Below, one piece after another: positions 7,626-16,518 of a stretch of 49,165 bases of DNA; the first letter of the stretch is position 1, and every line of letters starts with the position of its first letter. This DNA comes from Bacteroidetes bacterium HGW-Bacteroidetes-14. Its GTDB lineage: Bacteria; Bacteroidota; Bacteroidia; Bacteroidales; UBA932. A program made the translations under genes and the position numbers. The DNA is taken from contig PHDP01000004.1 of assembly GCA_002842655.1 (NCBI GenBank), positions 1 through 49,165 of the forward strand. Direction: 5' to 3'. The notes under the pieces are model-generated. The model was not told the DNA's origin, made no database searches, and saw nothing but the letters and a program-made list of their open reading frames with translations.

Positions 7626-10457
7626 TTAAAATTTGTACTGAATACCCAGGTAGAGACCTGCACCAGGTTTGAAACTTTTGGCTACCTGTCTCCTCTCCTG
7701 AACCTCTCCGTTTCCATCTATGTATCTTGGATACTGCTCAAAAACTATGGCCTGATTAAGAATATCACGGAATGAAGCCTTGAGTTCGGTTTTCTTTCCA
7801 ATCTTCTTTGTGATTACCAGATCAATAATATCTCTTGGCAATTCGTAGGTATCAGGTACATCATTATTAATACTTGCACCTGATCCTGTGTCTACTCTTC
7901 CAATGCCCACTATTCTGCGGCCTATTCTGTTGTACATGATTCCTGCGCTGAGACCTGCCTCAGGTTTATCATAAAAGAGTGATGCGTTTACAATGTAAGG
8001 AGACTGCCCCTGCATTGCCCTGTCCTTTTCGAGTGAGACAGACTGGTCGAAATCTACTGTGCTTGATATCATTGCTGCATTCAGACCGAGAGTAAGCTCC
8101 TTCACACCCAGAAAACCGAGGTTTTTGCGGATATCCAGCTCTACTCCGTAGTTTGTTGCAGAGAGTGCATTTTCAAATGTGTATGTGTAAGAACCGCCTG
8201 CGTCAAGATATGTCCATTCAATCGGGTTTATGAAATATTTGCCAAAAAGGGCAAAGGTTATGTATTCATCTGCAGATGGGTAATATTCATACCTGAGGTC
8301 AAAGTTGTGAATCTTTGCCTGTTTGAGATTTGGGTTACCCTTTACATCTGAGAACAGATTAAAGTCATAGAATACAGATGGTGAAACCTCACGAAACTCC
8401 TGTCTGTTTACAGATGAACCATATGCAAGTCTGAAGAGATTTCTCTTATCAAGATTGAATGAAGCATTTAGTGAAGGAAACAGGTCAAAGTGGTTGTAAT
8501 CCTTGTCCTTCGTAGAAAACTCATAAATCTTATCATATGTGGTAAGCCTCATCTGACCAGTCTCAGCCCTCAGACCTGCAATGATATTGAATCTGCCGGC
8601 AGGAATTTTCCACGACATATATGCAGATCCTGCCATGTTTCTGCCCTTGTAGCTGTTTCTGTTATCTGTATCTTCAAATATGTAGAGTTTGTCTGCAGAG
8701 AAATTCTCATCTGTGAGAATCTTCTCCACTACCTCACGGTAAACAAAATCTGCAGGAACAGCATATCTGTTAAAGCGGTAGAAAAACTGCCTGTTGCTGT
8801 TATCCCGGGTTTTATACTCACCATAAAATCCCGCCTTTACTTCGCTCTTAATTTCAGAACCCAGGGCAACCGGAAGAGTGTAATTTCCTGATAAAGAAAA
8901 GATATGCTCGTCAAGATTCGAGAAATCCCGGGTAATTTCATTCTGGTCAATCGCCATATGGCCAAAGAATTCATCACCTGCCACATTGTTCTCTTCTCTG
9001 TTAATTATCCTTCTGTCGGGCTGATTCATCCCCGCATATGAGTAACCCGCATTCCAGTCGTAATCTCCCCTGCCTGCCTTTCCGCTTCCGCTGAACTGGC
9101 CGGTATATGTTGTCCTTGCCGAATAGATGTACTCCTGTTTTTCCTGGATATATTTTGAACTGATGTTCTGCCATCCCTCCCTTGTGGTATACCTGTTTTT
9201 GCCCAGCTGGTTGAAGATATTTCTGAACTCGATCTTATGGTCTCCCTTCAGAAGGGTTATGTTGAGCATTGCACCAATTTTGTCATCAATCGTATACTGA
9301 TTGTCTACATAGTTGTAAATGTATTCAGACTGATCACTCACTGAGTTATAAACACCAAACCTGGCGTTCTGCATATCTGCATAGGTCTGATATCCGTGAG
9401 AATAGTTAAGAGCCCCTACAATTCCAAGTTCTGACCCGCCTTTTAGATTGTAATGTCTGTTTACCATGACATTAAGCCTTTGATCCGGTATTGGTTGCTG
9501 ACGCTTTACACTCCAGTCGTTTCTGAAACCCTCTTTTGTTATTTTTGTAACCAGAGCCTTATTATCGTTATCCATTCTCAGAGGCACTACAGACTTTAGC
9601 CCTCTTGCCCCATTGTCAAATCCAAGAAAATCTGTTACCGACGCTGTATTGTAGAAGTGATCGTTAAAATGCGTCGCACTGTTTAGATTCATACCATAGG
9701 TAATTACTGTCTCATTCTCAGACGGCATACTTTTGGTCATGATTTTCACAAAGCCCCCCGAGAAATCCGACGGAATCTCTGCGCTGGGAGATTTAACTAT
9801 CATTATACTCTCCAGCTGAGAACCCGGTAACATATCAAATGAAAAAGAGCGGGTGTCTGAATCTGTACTCGGAACGGCGTTATTGTTAATCCATACATTG
9901 TTATACCTTCCGGCAAGTCCTCTGACAACAATATATCTGTCATTGATAATTGATACACCCGGGATTCTTTTTACCACCTCTGCCGCGCTTCTGTCCTGAG
10001 ACCTGGAAATCTGGCGACCGGAAATTCCGCTCATTACAGCACCGGAGCTCCTTGTGGCCTCAACCATAGCAATCTCTGAGTTCATCCTTTTAACAGACGT
10101 TACCACAACTTCATTTAACTGAGTGGCATTCTCCTCCAGCATAATGTCAAAAGTATTGCTTCCAGCAGTAACAGAAAGGTCGCTTACAACAACTGTCAGA
10201 TATGAAATACAATCAATCCTTACTTTGTATTTACCTGCCGGAATTCCGGTAACAGAGTAATTTCCGTCAATATCTGTTGCTGCTCCTTTTTTTATCTCCT
10301 CCAGATAAACAGTTGCTCCAATTACAGGCAGGCCTGACTTCTTTTCAATTACTGTCCCCCTGAGAGTGCCACTGCCCTGAGCCAGGGACTCCCCGGCAGA
10401 AAATATCAGCACGAGTGCTGCAATAATTTTGATAGTTCTGACGATTCTTAGTTCCAC
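7626..10457 (-). CDS. TonB-dependent outer membrane receptor with carboxypeptidase-regulatory-like N-terminal domain (GTG start)
   Basis: GTVIEKKSGLPVIGATVYLE...GAATDIDGNYSVTGIPAGKY; plug domain RIPGVSIINDRYIVVRGLAGRYNNVWINN; C-terminal aromatic YLGIQYKF. Confidence 0.93.
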   Translation of the reverse strand: MELRIVRTIKIIAALVLIFSAGESLAQGSGTLRGTVIEKKSGLPVIGATVYLEEIKKGAATDIDGNYSVTGIPAGKYKVRIDCISYLTVVVSDLSVTAGSNTFDIMLEENATQLNEVVVTSVKRMNSEIAMVEATRSSGAVMSGISGRQISRSQDRSAAEVVKRIPGVSIINDRYIVVRGLAGRYNNVWINNNAVPSTDSDTRSFSFDMLPGSQLESIMIVKSPSAEIPSDFSGGFVKIMTKSMPSENETVITYGMNLNSATHFNDHFYNTASVTDFLGFDNGARGLKSVVPLRMDNDNKALVTKITKEGFRNDWSVKRQQPIPDQRLNVMVNRHYNLKGGSELGIVGALNYSHGYQTYADMQNARFGVYNSVSDQSEYIYNYVDNQYTIDDKIGAMLNITLLKGDHKIEFRNIFNQLGKNRYTTREGWQNISSKYIQEKQEYIYSARTTYTGQFSGSGKAGRGDYDWNAGYSYAGMNQPDRRIINREENNVAGDEFFGHMAIDQNEITRDFSNLDEHIFSLSGNYTLPVALGSEIKSEVKAGFYGEYKTRDNSNRQFFYRFNRYAVPADFVYREVVEKILTDENFSADKLYIFEDTDNRNSYKGRNMAGSAYMSWKIPAGRFNIIAGLRAETGQMRLTTYDKIYEFSTKDKDYNHFDLFPSLNASFNLDKRNLFRLAYGSSVNRQEFREVSPSVFYDFNLFSDVKGNPNLKQAKIHNFDLRYEYYPSADEYITFALFGKYFINPIEWTYLDAGGSYTYTFENALSATNYGVELDIRKNLGFLGVKELTLGLNAAMISSTVDFDQSVSLEKDRAMQGQSPYIVNASLFYDKPEAGLSAGIMYNRIGRRIVGIGRVDTGSGASINNDVPDTYELPRDIIDLVITKKIGKKTELKASFRDILNQAIVFEQYPRYIDGNGEVQERRQVAKSFKPGAGLYLGIQYKF

Positions 10458-10482
10458 TTTGTTTTGTTTTTGAAATATGCGG

Positions 10483-10490
10483 CAAAAGTA
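10483..10490 (-). promoter_or_regulatory. Putative -7 box TACTTTTG for the TonB receptor
   Basis: caaaagta on + strand; 25 bp before the GTG start. Confidence 0.5.
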
Positions 10491-10529
10491 TCCCCTCCTT
10501 GTTAAGCAGTTAAGTCAAAAAAATTAAGA

Positions 10530-10562
10530 AATTATTACAAGAGGGTTCACATCGTAATAATT
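10530..10562. promoter_or_regulatory. Inverted repeat aattattac-N15-gtaataatt between divergent promoters
   Basis: Perfect 9-bp arms 10530-10538 and 10554-10562. Confidence 0.5.
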
Positions 10563-10576
10563 CTGAAACATTAAAC

Positions 10577-10584
10577 TAAATTTG
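10577..10584 (+). promoter_or_regulatory. Putative -7 box TAAATTTG of the response regulator gene, 4 nt from ATG
   Basis: TAAATTTGCAGCATG at 10577-10591. Confidence 0.55.
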
Positions 10585-10588
10585 CAGC

Positions 10589-11326
10589 ATGGAAAAAAAG
10601 AGAGTCCTTGTTGTAGATGACGAAGAGGATCTTTGCGAGATTCTCCGGTTCAACCTGATAAATGCAGGTTATATTGCCGACACTGCTTATTCGGCAGAGG
10701 ATGCATTTTCAAAACTCAAGAACAACTACGACCTCCTGCTGCTTGATGTTATGCTTGGCGGTATATCCGGATTCAAGCTGGCAGAGCTCATCAGAGAGGA
10801 GTATCGCAACAATGTCCCAATTATTTTCATTACTGCCAGGGATTCTGTCGAGGATAAACTAAAAGGATTTGGCACAGGCGCAGACGATTATATTCCCAAA
10901 CCATTTTCGGTAAAGGAGGTAATCGCAAGAGTCCAGGCTGTGCTGAGCAGAAGTGAGTACAGAAAACGTGAACACGAAACAGCCTCAGATGTAGCTCCTG
11001 TCATGACCCATGATAATCATAGTTCAGAAATTGTTCACGGAGGCATGGTAATCAATACTGAATCAAAGCTGCTCACAATTGACGGGGAGAGTGTCAAGCT
11101 CACAAAAAAGGAGTTTGAGATTCTGTTCATGCTTGCAGATGAGCCCGGAAAAATCTTTTCCAGAAGCAAGATTCTTGATAATGTATGGAAAAACGAAGCT
11201 TATGTTCTCGAAAGAACAGTTGATGTCCATATAGCCAGGTTACGAAAAAAACTGATGCAGTATGGCGGTACAATTGTGAACAGATCTGGTTACGGCTACT
11301 GTTTTGAATATTATGAAGGGCATTAA
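10589..11326 (+). CDS. OmpR/PhoB-family response regulator
   Basis: Receiver VLVVDDEEDL, LLLLDVMLGG, KPF; winged-helix C-terminus LTKKEFEILFMLADEPGKIFSRSKILDNVW...RTVDVHIARLRKKL. Confidence 0.95.
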   Translation: MEKKRVLVVDDEEDLCEILRFNLINAGYIADTAYSAEDAFSKLKNNYDLLLLDVMLGGISGFKLAELIREEYRNNVPIIFITARDSVEDKLKGFGTGADDYIPKPFSVKEVIARVQAVLSRSEYRKREHETASDVAPVMTHDNHSSEIVHGGMVINTESKLLTIDGESVKLTKKEFEILFMLADEPGKIFSRSKILDNVWKNEAYVLERTVDVHIARLRKKLMQYGGTIVNRSGYGYCFEYYEGH

Positions 11327-12731
11327 AAGAATTGGTTATAAATATCAGGTCCTGATATATTTTTCGCTGCTCATAGCTGCGGTATCCCTTGCATTTGCCT
11401 TCATGTACACGCACCGTGAGAGGGTAGTTAAAATGGAGGTACTTAAGAGCTCAATGATTCCTTATGCAGATCTCATCTATGCTCAGATTACAGTCGACTC
11501 TCTCCCTGCAGATAAAGAGCACATAACTGCGATTATGTCGGGAATTGAAAAGGTCATACCTGCAAATTACAGAATTACAGTACTTTCAGATGACGCATGG
11601 GTTCTCTTTGACAATGGTGCAGACAAAGACATTATTACAGATAACCACCTGAACAGACCGGAACTTGCAGAGGCTGGAAGGGAGGGAACAGGGTCAGAGA
11701 TTCGCTTCTCGAAAACCCTCAAAAAAGAGTTTCTCTATGTGGCAAAACATTATCCCGGGCTTTATGTAAGAGTGGCCCTGGAATATAATGAAAGTGTACT
11801 TCCGGTGGTAATTGCAGAGAACAGATATATGGTCTTCATTCTTCTTGTTTTTGCGGGTGTTATAGCTGCCCTGGTCATAATTATCAGAAGAATAAGCAGA
11901 CCGGTTAAGGCTCTTAAGGAGTTTGTGGGAGTTGTAAAAGAGGGTGGCGACGATTTTAACGGCATAAGATTTACAGATGACGAACTTGGTGAGGTGGGCG
12001 AAAAAATCATGGCAGCATTCCGTCAGCTCGAAGAGACAAAAAGATACAAGCAGGAACTTACCCATAATGTTGCTCATGAATTAAAGACTCCTGTTGCAGG
12101 AATTATGGGATATCTTGAGACCCTGCTTCAGCAGGAGAATATTGACAAGGCGCAGTCACGATTTTTCCTTGAGAGGGCATATGCCCAGACACTGCGACTC
12201 TCTGCCATAATAAATGACATTTCGATACTCAATAAAATTGAGGAGGCTCCGGACAAATTTGAACTGGAACCTATAAATGTTCATAGCTGTATTGATGAAA
12301 TCAGAAGCGACCTCTCATTCAGGCTGGAAGAGAAGAGAATAGAGTTCAATAACAAGGTAGACAGCAGACTCAAGATTGAAGGGAGTTATATACTTATTTA
12401 CTCTCTATTCAAAAACCTTATTGACAACACAGTAGACCATGCAGGTGAGGGTGTGAAAATCTATATTGAAAACATTCCTGCACCCACCGGTTTTGCAGGA
12501 TTCAGATATTACGACACCGGCAAGGGTGTGCCTGATGAACACCGGCAAAGAATCTTCGAAAGATTTTACAGAGTGGAAAAGGGAAGAAGCCGCAAGAGCG
12601 GTGGCTCCGGACTGGGACTCTCAATTGTAAAGAACGCTGTAACACTTCACCGGGGCACAATTAAAGCGGGCAACTATCCTAACGGCGGGCTGCTTTTTGA
12701 ATTTACCCTCTCTTTAAGTTTGAAGTCTTAG
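11313..12731 (+). CDS. Sensor histidine kinase (PhoR-like, HAMP) paired with the upstream regulator
   Basis: Two TM segments; [19 protein letters not shown]-box; [21 protein letters not shown] 11313 (track start is TTG 11304), overlapping the regulator. Confidence 0.94.
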   Translation: MKGIKRIGYKYQVLIYFSLLIAAVSLAFAFMYTHRERVVKMEVLKSSMIPYADLIYAQITVDSLPADKEHITAIMSGIEKVIPANYRITVLSDDAWVLFDNGADKDIITDNHLNRPELAEAGREGTGSEIRFSKTLKKEFLYVAKHYPGLYVRVALEYNESVLPVVIAENRYMVFILLVFAGVIAALVIIIRRISRPVKALKEFVGVVKEGGDDFNGIRFTDDELGEVGEKIMAAFRQLEETKRYKQELTHNVAHELKTPVAGIMGYLETLLQQENIDKAQSRFFLERAYAQTLRLSAIINDISILNKIEEAPDKFELEPINVHSCIDEIRSDLSFRLEEKRIEFNNKVDSRLKIEGSYILIYSLFKNLIDNTVDHAGEGVKIYIENIPAPTGFAGFRYYDTGKGVPDEHRQRIFERFYRVEKGRSRKSGGSGLGLSIVKNAVTLHRGTIKAGNYPNGGLLFEFTLSLSLKS

Positions 12732-13327
12732 TGCAGCTTAACACCAATAAGGTGCATGAACTCCTCTCTTGTGCGGATATCCTTAAGGAAAGCTCCTGTG
12801 AAAGCAGAGGTTGTGGTTACTGAATTTTGTTTCTGTACTCCCCTTATCTGCATGCACATATGAGATGCTTCAATTACAACTGCAACACCAAGAGGATTCA
12901 GAGTGTCCTGAATGCAATCCCTTATCTGAACCGTAAGCCGCTCCTGTACCTGAAGCCTTCTTGCAAAGGCCTCCACAACTCTTGCAACCTTACTCAAACC
13001 TGTAATGTATCCGTTTGGAATATAAGCCACATGTGCCTTACCGTAAAAAGGCAACATGTGATGCTCGCACAGCGAATAGAGTTCAATATCTTTAACAAGC
13101 ACCATCTGCTGGTACTCCTCCTTAAACTTAGCAGAATTGAGAATAGCAGCAGGATCTGTATCGTATCCCTGTGTCAGAAACTGAATGGATCTTGCAACCC
13201 TTACAGGAGTCTTTTCGAGGCCTTCACGGGAAGAGTCCTCTCCTATTAAATCCAGTATATTCTTATAGTTTACAGCAAGTTTCTGAGTTGTCTCTTCGTC
13301 GTACTGCTCTATCTTTGTATATGCCAT
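12728..13327 (-). CDS. folE: GTP cyclohydrolase I
   Basis: [22 protein letters not shown] and [20 protein letters not shown] motifs. Confidence 0.97.
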   Translation of the reverse strand: MAYTKIEQYDEETTQKLAVNYKNILDLIGEDSSREGLEKTPVRVARSIQFLTQGYDTDPAAILNSAKFKEEYQQMVLVKDIELYSLCEHHMLPFYGKAHVAYIPNGYITGLSKVARVVEAFARRLQVQERLTVQIRDCIQDTLNPLGVAVVIEASHMCMQIRGVQKQNSVTTTSAFTGAFLKDIRTREEFMHLIGVKLH

Positions 13328-13374
13328 AATAATTGTCTAATTTCGTGCAATATTACAAAAAAAGAGAATACAAC

Positions 13375-14052
13375 ATGAGAATACTGATGACTGCAGCCGA
13401 GGAGGAGGAGATCATCACAGCCCGTCAGGCTTTCAATTCCCTGTCCAGAAGCGAGCAATACGCACTTGATATAACTTACATGCTTACAGGCATTGGCACC
13501 ACCTCTACAAGCTACAGACTAACAAAAATGCTCAATACTGCACCGGCACCATTTGATCTTGCAGTAAACATTGGCATAGCAGGAAGCTTTACTCCTGATT
13601 TTCCTATAGGTTCAGTTGCCAGGGTTGACAAGGAGTTTTTCGGCGACCTGGGATTTGAAACTTTCACAGGATTTCAGACACTCTTCGATTACAAAATTCT
13701 GGATGCAGATACTCATCCCTACAAAGGAGGAGCGCTGCACTCTCCGGAACTCTCTGCAGATGCAGAAAAGGCAATGTCACAATACAAAAGGGCAACAGGC
13801 GTAACAGTGCAGACAGTAAGCGGACTTCCGGAAAAAACAGTTCAGCTTATAAAGGGGTTTGAGCCTCAGATTGAGAGTATGGAGGGAGCTGCATTTTTCT
13901 ATGTGTGCATCCTGGAAAAGATTCCGTTTATTGAAATAAGATCCGTTTCCAACGAAGTAGGTGAGCGAGACAGAAGCAAATGGAATATTCCGCTGGCTCT
14001 GGATTCGCTAAAAGAGGCAAACAAAAAACTCTTTGAATCGCTTGTGAAATGA
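13375..14052 (+). CDS. mqnB: Futalosine hydrolase
   Basis: Nucleosidase-like MTAAEEEE, NIGIAGSF, ESMEGAAFFYVCI; overlaps mqnD; ATG 13375 preferred over TTG 13333. Confidence 0.88.
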   Translation: MRILMTAAEEEEIITARQAFNSLSRSEQYALDITYMLTGIGTTSTSYRLTKMLNTAPAPFDLAVNIGIAGSFTPDFPIGSVARVDKEFFGDLGFETFTGFQTLFDYKILDADTHPYKGGALHSPELSADAEKAMSQYKRATGVTVQTVSGLPEKTVQLIKGFEPQIESMEGAAFFYVCILEKIPFIEIRSVSNEVGERDRSKWNIPLALDSLKEANKKLFESLVK

Positions 14053-14906
14053 AACTGAAACTAGCATACTCACCCTGCCCCAACGACACATTTGCCTTCC
14101 ACGCAATGGTACACGGGATGGTTGATACAGAGGGACTTGAATTTGAAACAGTTCTTGCAGATGTGGAGCAGCTGAACACCGGTGCTGCGGCAGGTAAATT
14201 TGAGATTTGCAAACTTAGTTATCATGCATTTTTCCAGCTTAGTGATAGTTATGTTATGCTTCGTTCGGGCAGTGCCCTTGGTTATCATAACGGCCCTCTG
14301 CTGGTCACAACAGAAAACAGTCAGCTTAACAAGCTAAGAGGAGAGGAACTTGCAAAGGCCCTTGCAGATGCAAAAGTTGTTATTCCCGGAAGGATGACAA
14401 CCGGAGCGCTTTTGCTCAAAGTAGCATTTCCAATGATTAAAAATACTACTCCGGTAATATTTTCAGAGATTGAAAAACTTGTGCTTGATGGCAGTTTTGA
14501 CGCCGGAGTTCTTATTCATGAAGCAAGATTTACCTACAAAGAGAAGGGTCTTTCGCTGATAACAGACCTTGGCGAACACTGGCAGAAAATTTCAGGACTC
14601 CCCGTTCCGCTTGGAGGAATAGCTGTAACCAGGAGGCTGGACCCGGACACTGCCCGAAAAGTGAACAGAGTACTAAGAAGAAGCATTGAGTTTGCAATGC
14701 ACAATCCCTCTGCCTCTCAGGAATATGTTACCTGTAATGCGCAGGAGATGGACCCTCAGGTACAGAAACAGCATATTGAACTCTTCGTAAATGACTTTAG
14801 TATAGATATTGGAGTTGAAGGAGAGAGGGCCGCGGTAGCTCTCTTCAGAATACTTACTCAGGTGAGCCCGGAAATTAATTTCAGAGATGACCTCTTTATT
14901 TTGTAG
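14049..14906 (+). CDS. mqnD: 1,4-dihydroxy-6-naphthoate synthase
   Basis: N-terminal LKLAYSPCPNDTFAFHAMVHG is diagnostic; ATGA overlap with mqnB. Confidence 0.93.
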   Translation: MKLKLAYSPCPNDTFAFHAMVHGMVDTEGLEFETVLADVEQLNTGAAAGKFEICKLSYHAFFQLSDSYVMLRSGSALGYHNGPLLVTTENSQLNKLRGEELAKALADAKVVIPGRMTTGALLLKVAFPMIKNTTPVIFSEIEKLVLDGSFDAGVLIHEARFTYKEKGLSLITDLGEHWQKISGLPVPLGGIAVTRRLDPDTARKVNRVLRRSIEFAMHNPSASQEYVTCNAQEMDPQVQKQHIELFVNDFSIDIGVEGERAAVALFRILTQVSPEINFRDDLFIL

Positions 14907-14930
14907 ATTTACCCATTAAAACATCCCCAG

Positions 14931-15638
14931 ATGAACAGCGAAGTAATTAAAATTCACGACATTAAAAAGATTTACAAGGTTGGCAACCAGGAGGTAAGAG
15001 CACTGGATGGCGTCGATCTTATTATTAAAAGGAACGAATATGTCGCAATAATGGGTCCTTCAGGTTCCGGAAAATCTACAATGATGAACATTCTGGGATG
15101 TCTTGACAGCCCCAGTGACGGATCATATGTCCTGAACGGAACCGATGTTTCACAAATGGCCGACAATGAACTTGCCGAGGTCAGAAACAAGGAGATTGGA
15201 TTTATTTTTCAGTCCTTTAACCTGCTTCCAAGGTATACTGCACTTGAGAATGTGGCATTACCACTAATCTATTCGGGAGAGCCAAAGAGTGTCAGAGACA
15301 AACGGGCAGAGGAGGCACTTGAGAGTGTCGACCTGACAGACCGTATGCACCACAGGCCAAACGAACTCTCCGGAGGACAGAGGCAGCGTGTGGCTGTTGC
15401 AAGAGCCCTGGTAAACAGCCCGTCAATGATACTGGCAGACGAGCCTACAGGAAACCTTGACTCAAAAACTTCAATTGATATTATGAAACTTTTTGAGAAA
15501 ATTCACAACAAGGGGAACACAATAATTGTTGTAACGCACGAAGAGGATATTGCAAGACATGCACACAGGATAATCAGACTCAGGGACGGAAAAATTGAGT
15601 CAGACGAAGTAAACACAAATCCTGTGAGACACTCTTAA
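14931..15638 (+). CDS. ABC transporter ATP-binding protein (LolD/MacB type)
   Basis: Walker [10 protein letters not shown], signature [15 protein letters not shown], Walker [13 protein letters not shown]. Confidence 0.93.
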   Translation: MNSEVIKIHDIKKIYKVGNQEVRALDGVDLIIKRNEYVAIMGPSGSGKSTMMNILGCLDSPSDGSYVLNGTDVSQMADNELAEVRNKEIGFIFQSFNLLPRYTALENVALPLIYSGEPKSVRDKRAEEALESVDLTDRMHHRPNELSGGQRQRVAVARALVNSPSMILADEPTGNLDSKTSIDIMKLFEKIHNKGNTIIVVTHEEDIARHAHRIIRLRDGKIESDEVNTNPVRHS

Positions 15639-15664
15639 TTCAAAAAAACTGAGTGATGAAAGAG

Positions 15665-16201
15665 ATGAATATATACACTAAGACAGGCGATAAAGGTACC
15701 ACATCGCTTGTTGGAGGAGCAAGAGTTAGCAAGGACGATCCTAAAGTGAATGCATACGGAAATGTTGACGAACTCATTTCCCACATTGCACTTTTGAGGG
15801 CAGATGCCTTTGGAGCTCCCCTGCACGAAAACCTCAGAAGAATACAGGCGAACCTTATGCTTGTGGCTGCTCACCTTGCGGCAGACGACCACGGGGCAAA
15901 AAAGCTGAAACCTTTTGATCAGGCAGAGACAGAGTTTCTTGAGAAACAGATTGACCTGATGGTTTCTGAACTTCCTGAGCAAACAGCTTTCATTCTTCCG
16001 GAAAGACCAAGAGTTGCTGCTGAATGCCATATTGCCAGAACTATCTGCAGAAGAGCAGAGCGTTCATGCATTGCACTTATGACTGAGCCAAGAATCGATA
16101 TATCAGTCAAATACCTGAACAGATTATCTGATTATCTGTTCGTCTATGCACGCTATCTTGCCATGATTAACGGCGTTGCCGATGATTTTTGGCAACAATA
16201 G
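15665..16201 (+). CDS. Cob(I)yrinic acid a,c-diamide adenosyltransferase (PduO type)
   Basis: MNIYTKTGDKGTTSLVGG...KVNAYGNVDEL; RTICRRAERS; YLNRLSDYLFVYAR. Confidence 0.94.
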   Translation: MNIYTKTGDKGTTSLVGGARVSKDDPKVNAYGNVDELISHIALLRADAFGAPLHENLRRIQANLMLVAAHLAADDHGAKKLKPFDQAETEFLEKQIDLMVSELPEQTAFILPERPRVAAECHIARTICRRAERSCIALMTEPRIDISVKYLNRLSDYLFVYARYLAMINGVADDFWQQ

Positions 16202-16202
16202 A

Positions 16203-16246
16203 TTGGAAATTAAATATAATTGAGTATCTTCGCAAACTATTTCCAA
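16203..16246. promoter_or_regulatory. Inverted repeat ttggaaat/atttccaa flanking a -7-like TATCTTCG (16225-16232)
   Basis: 8-bp perfect arms 16203-16210 and 16239-16246 straddling the candidate promoter. Confidence 0.4.
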
Positions 16247-16286
16247 AAAATTAACCCAAGTACTTAATATTTAACTACTTACCACT

Positions 16287-16508
16287 ATGTACTGGACACT
16301 AGAACTTGCTTCAAAACTCGAAGATGCTCCATGGCCCGCAACTAAAGAAGAGTTGATAGACTATGCAACCAGATCGGGTGCACCACTTGAAGTGATTGAA
16401 AACCTTGAGGATCTGGAAGATGACGGAGAAGTGTATGACAGCATCGAAGACATCTGGCCCGATTATCCAAGTAAAGAGGACTTCTTCTTCAATGAAGAGG
16501 AGTACTAA
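16287..16508 (+). CDS. DUF2795-like small acidic protein
   Basis: 73 aa; WTLELASKLEDAPWPATKEELIDYATRSGAPLEVIENLEDLEDDGEVY resembles the DUF2795 family. Confidence 0.75.
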   Translation: MYWTLELASKLEDAPWPATKEELIDYATRSGAPLEVIENLEDLEDDGEVYDSIEDIWPDYPSKEDFFFNEEEY

Positions 16509-16518
16509 ATAATAAGTT

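Noticed and set aside
12728-12731. Overlapping convergent stop codons of the kinase and folE as a possible regulatory feature
   Set aside because: Short tail-to-tail overlap is common in compact genomes; no further structure seen.
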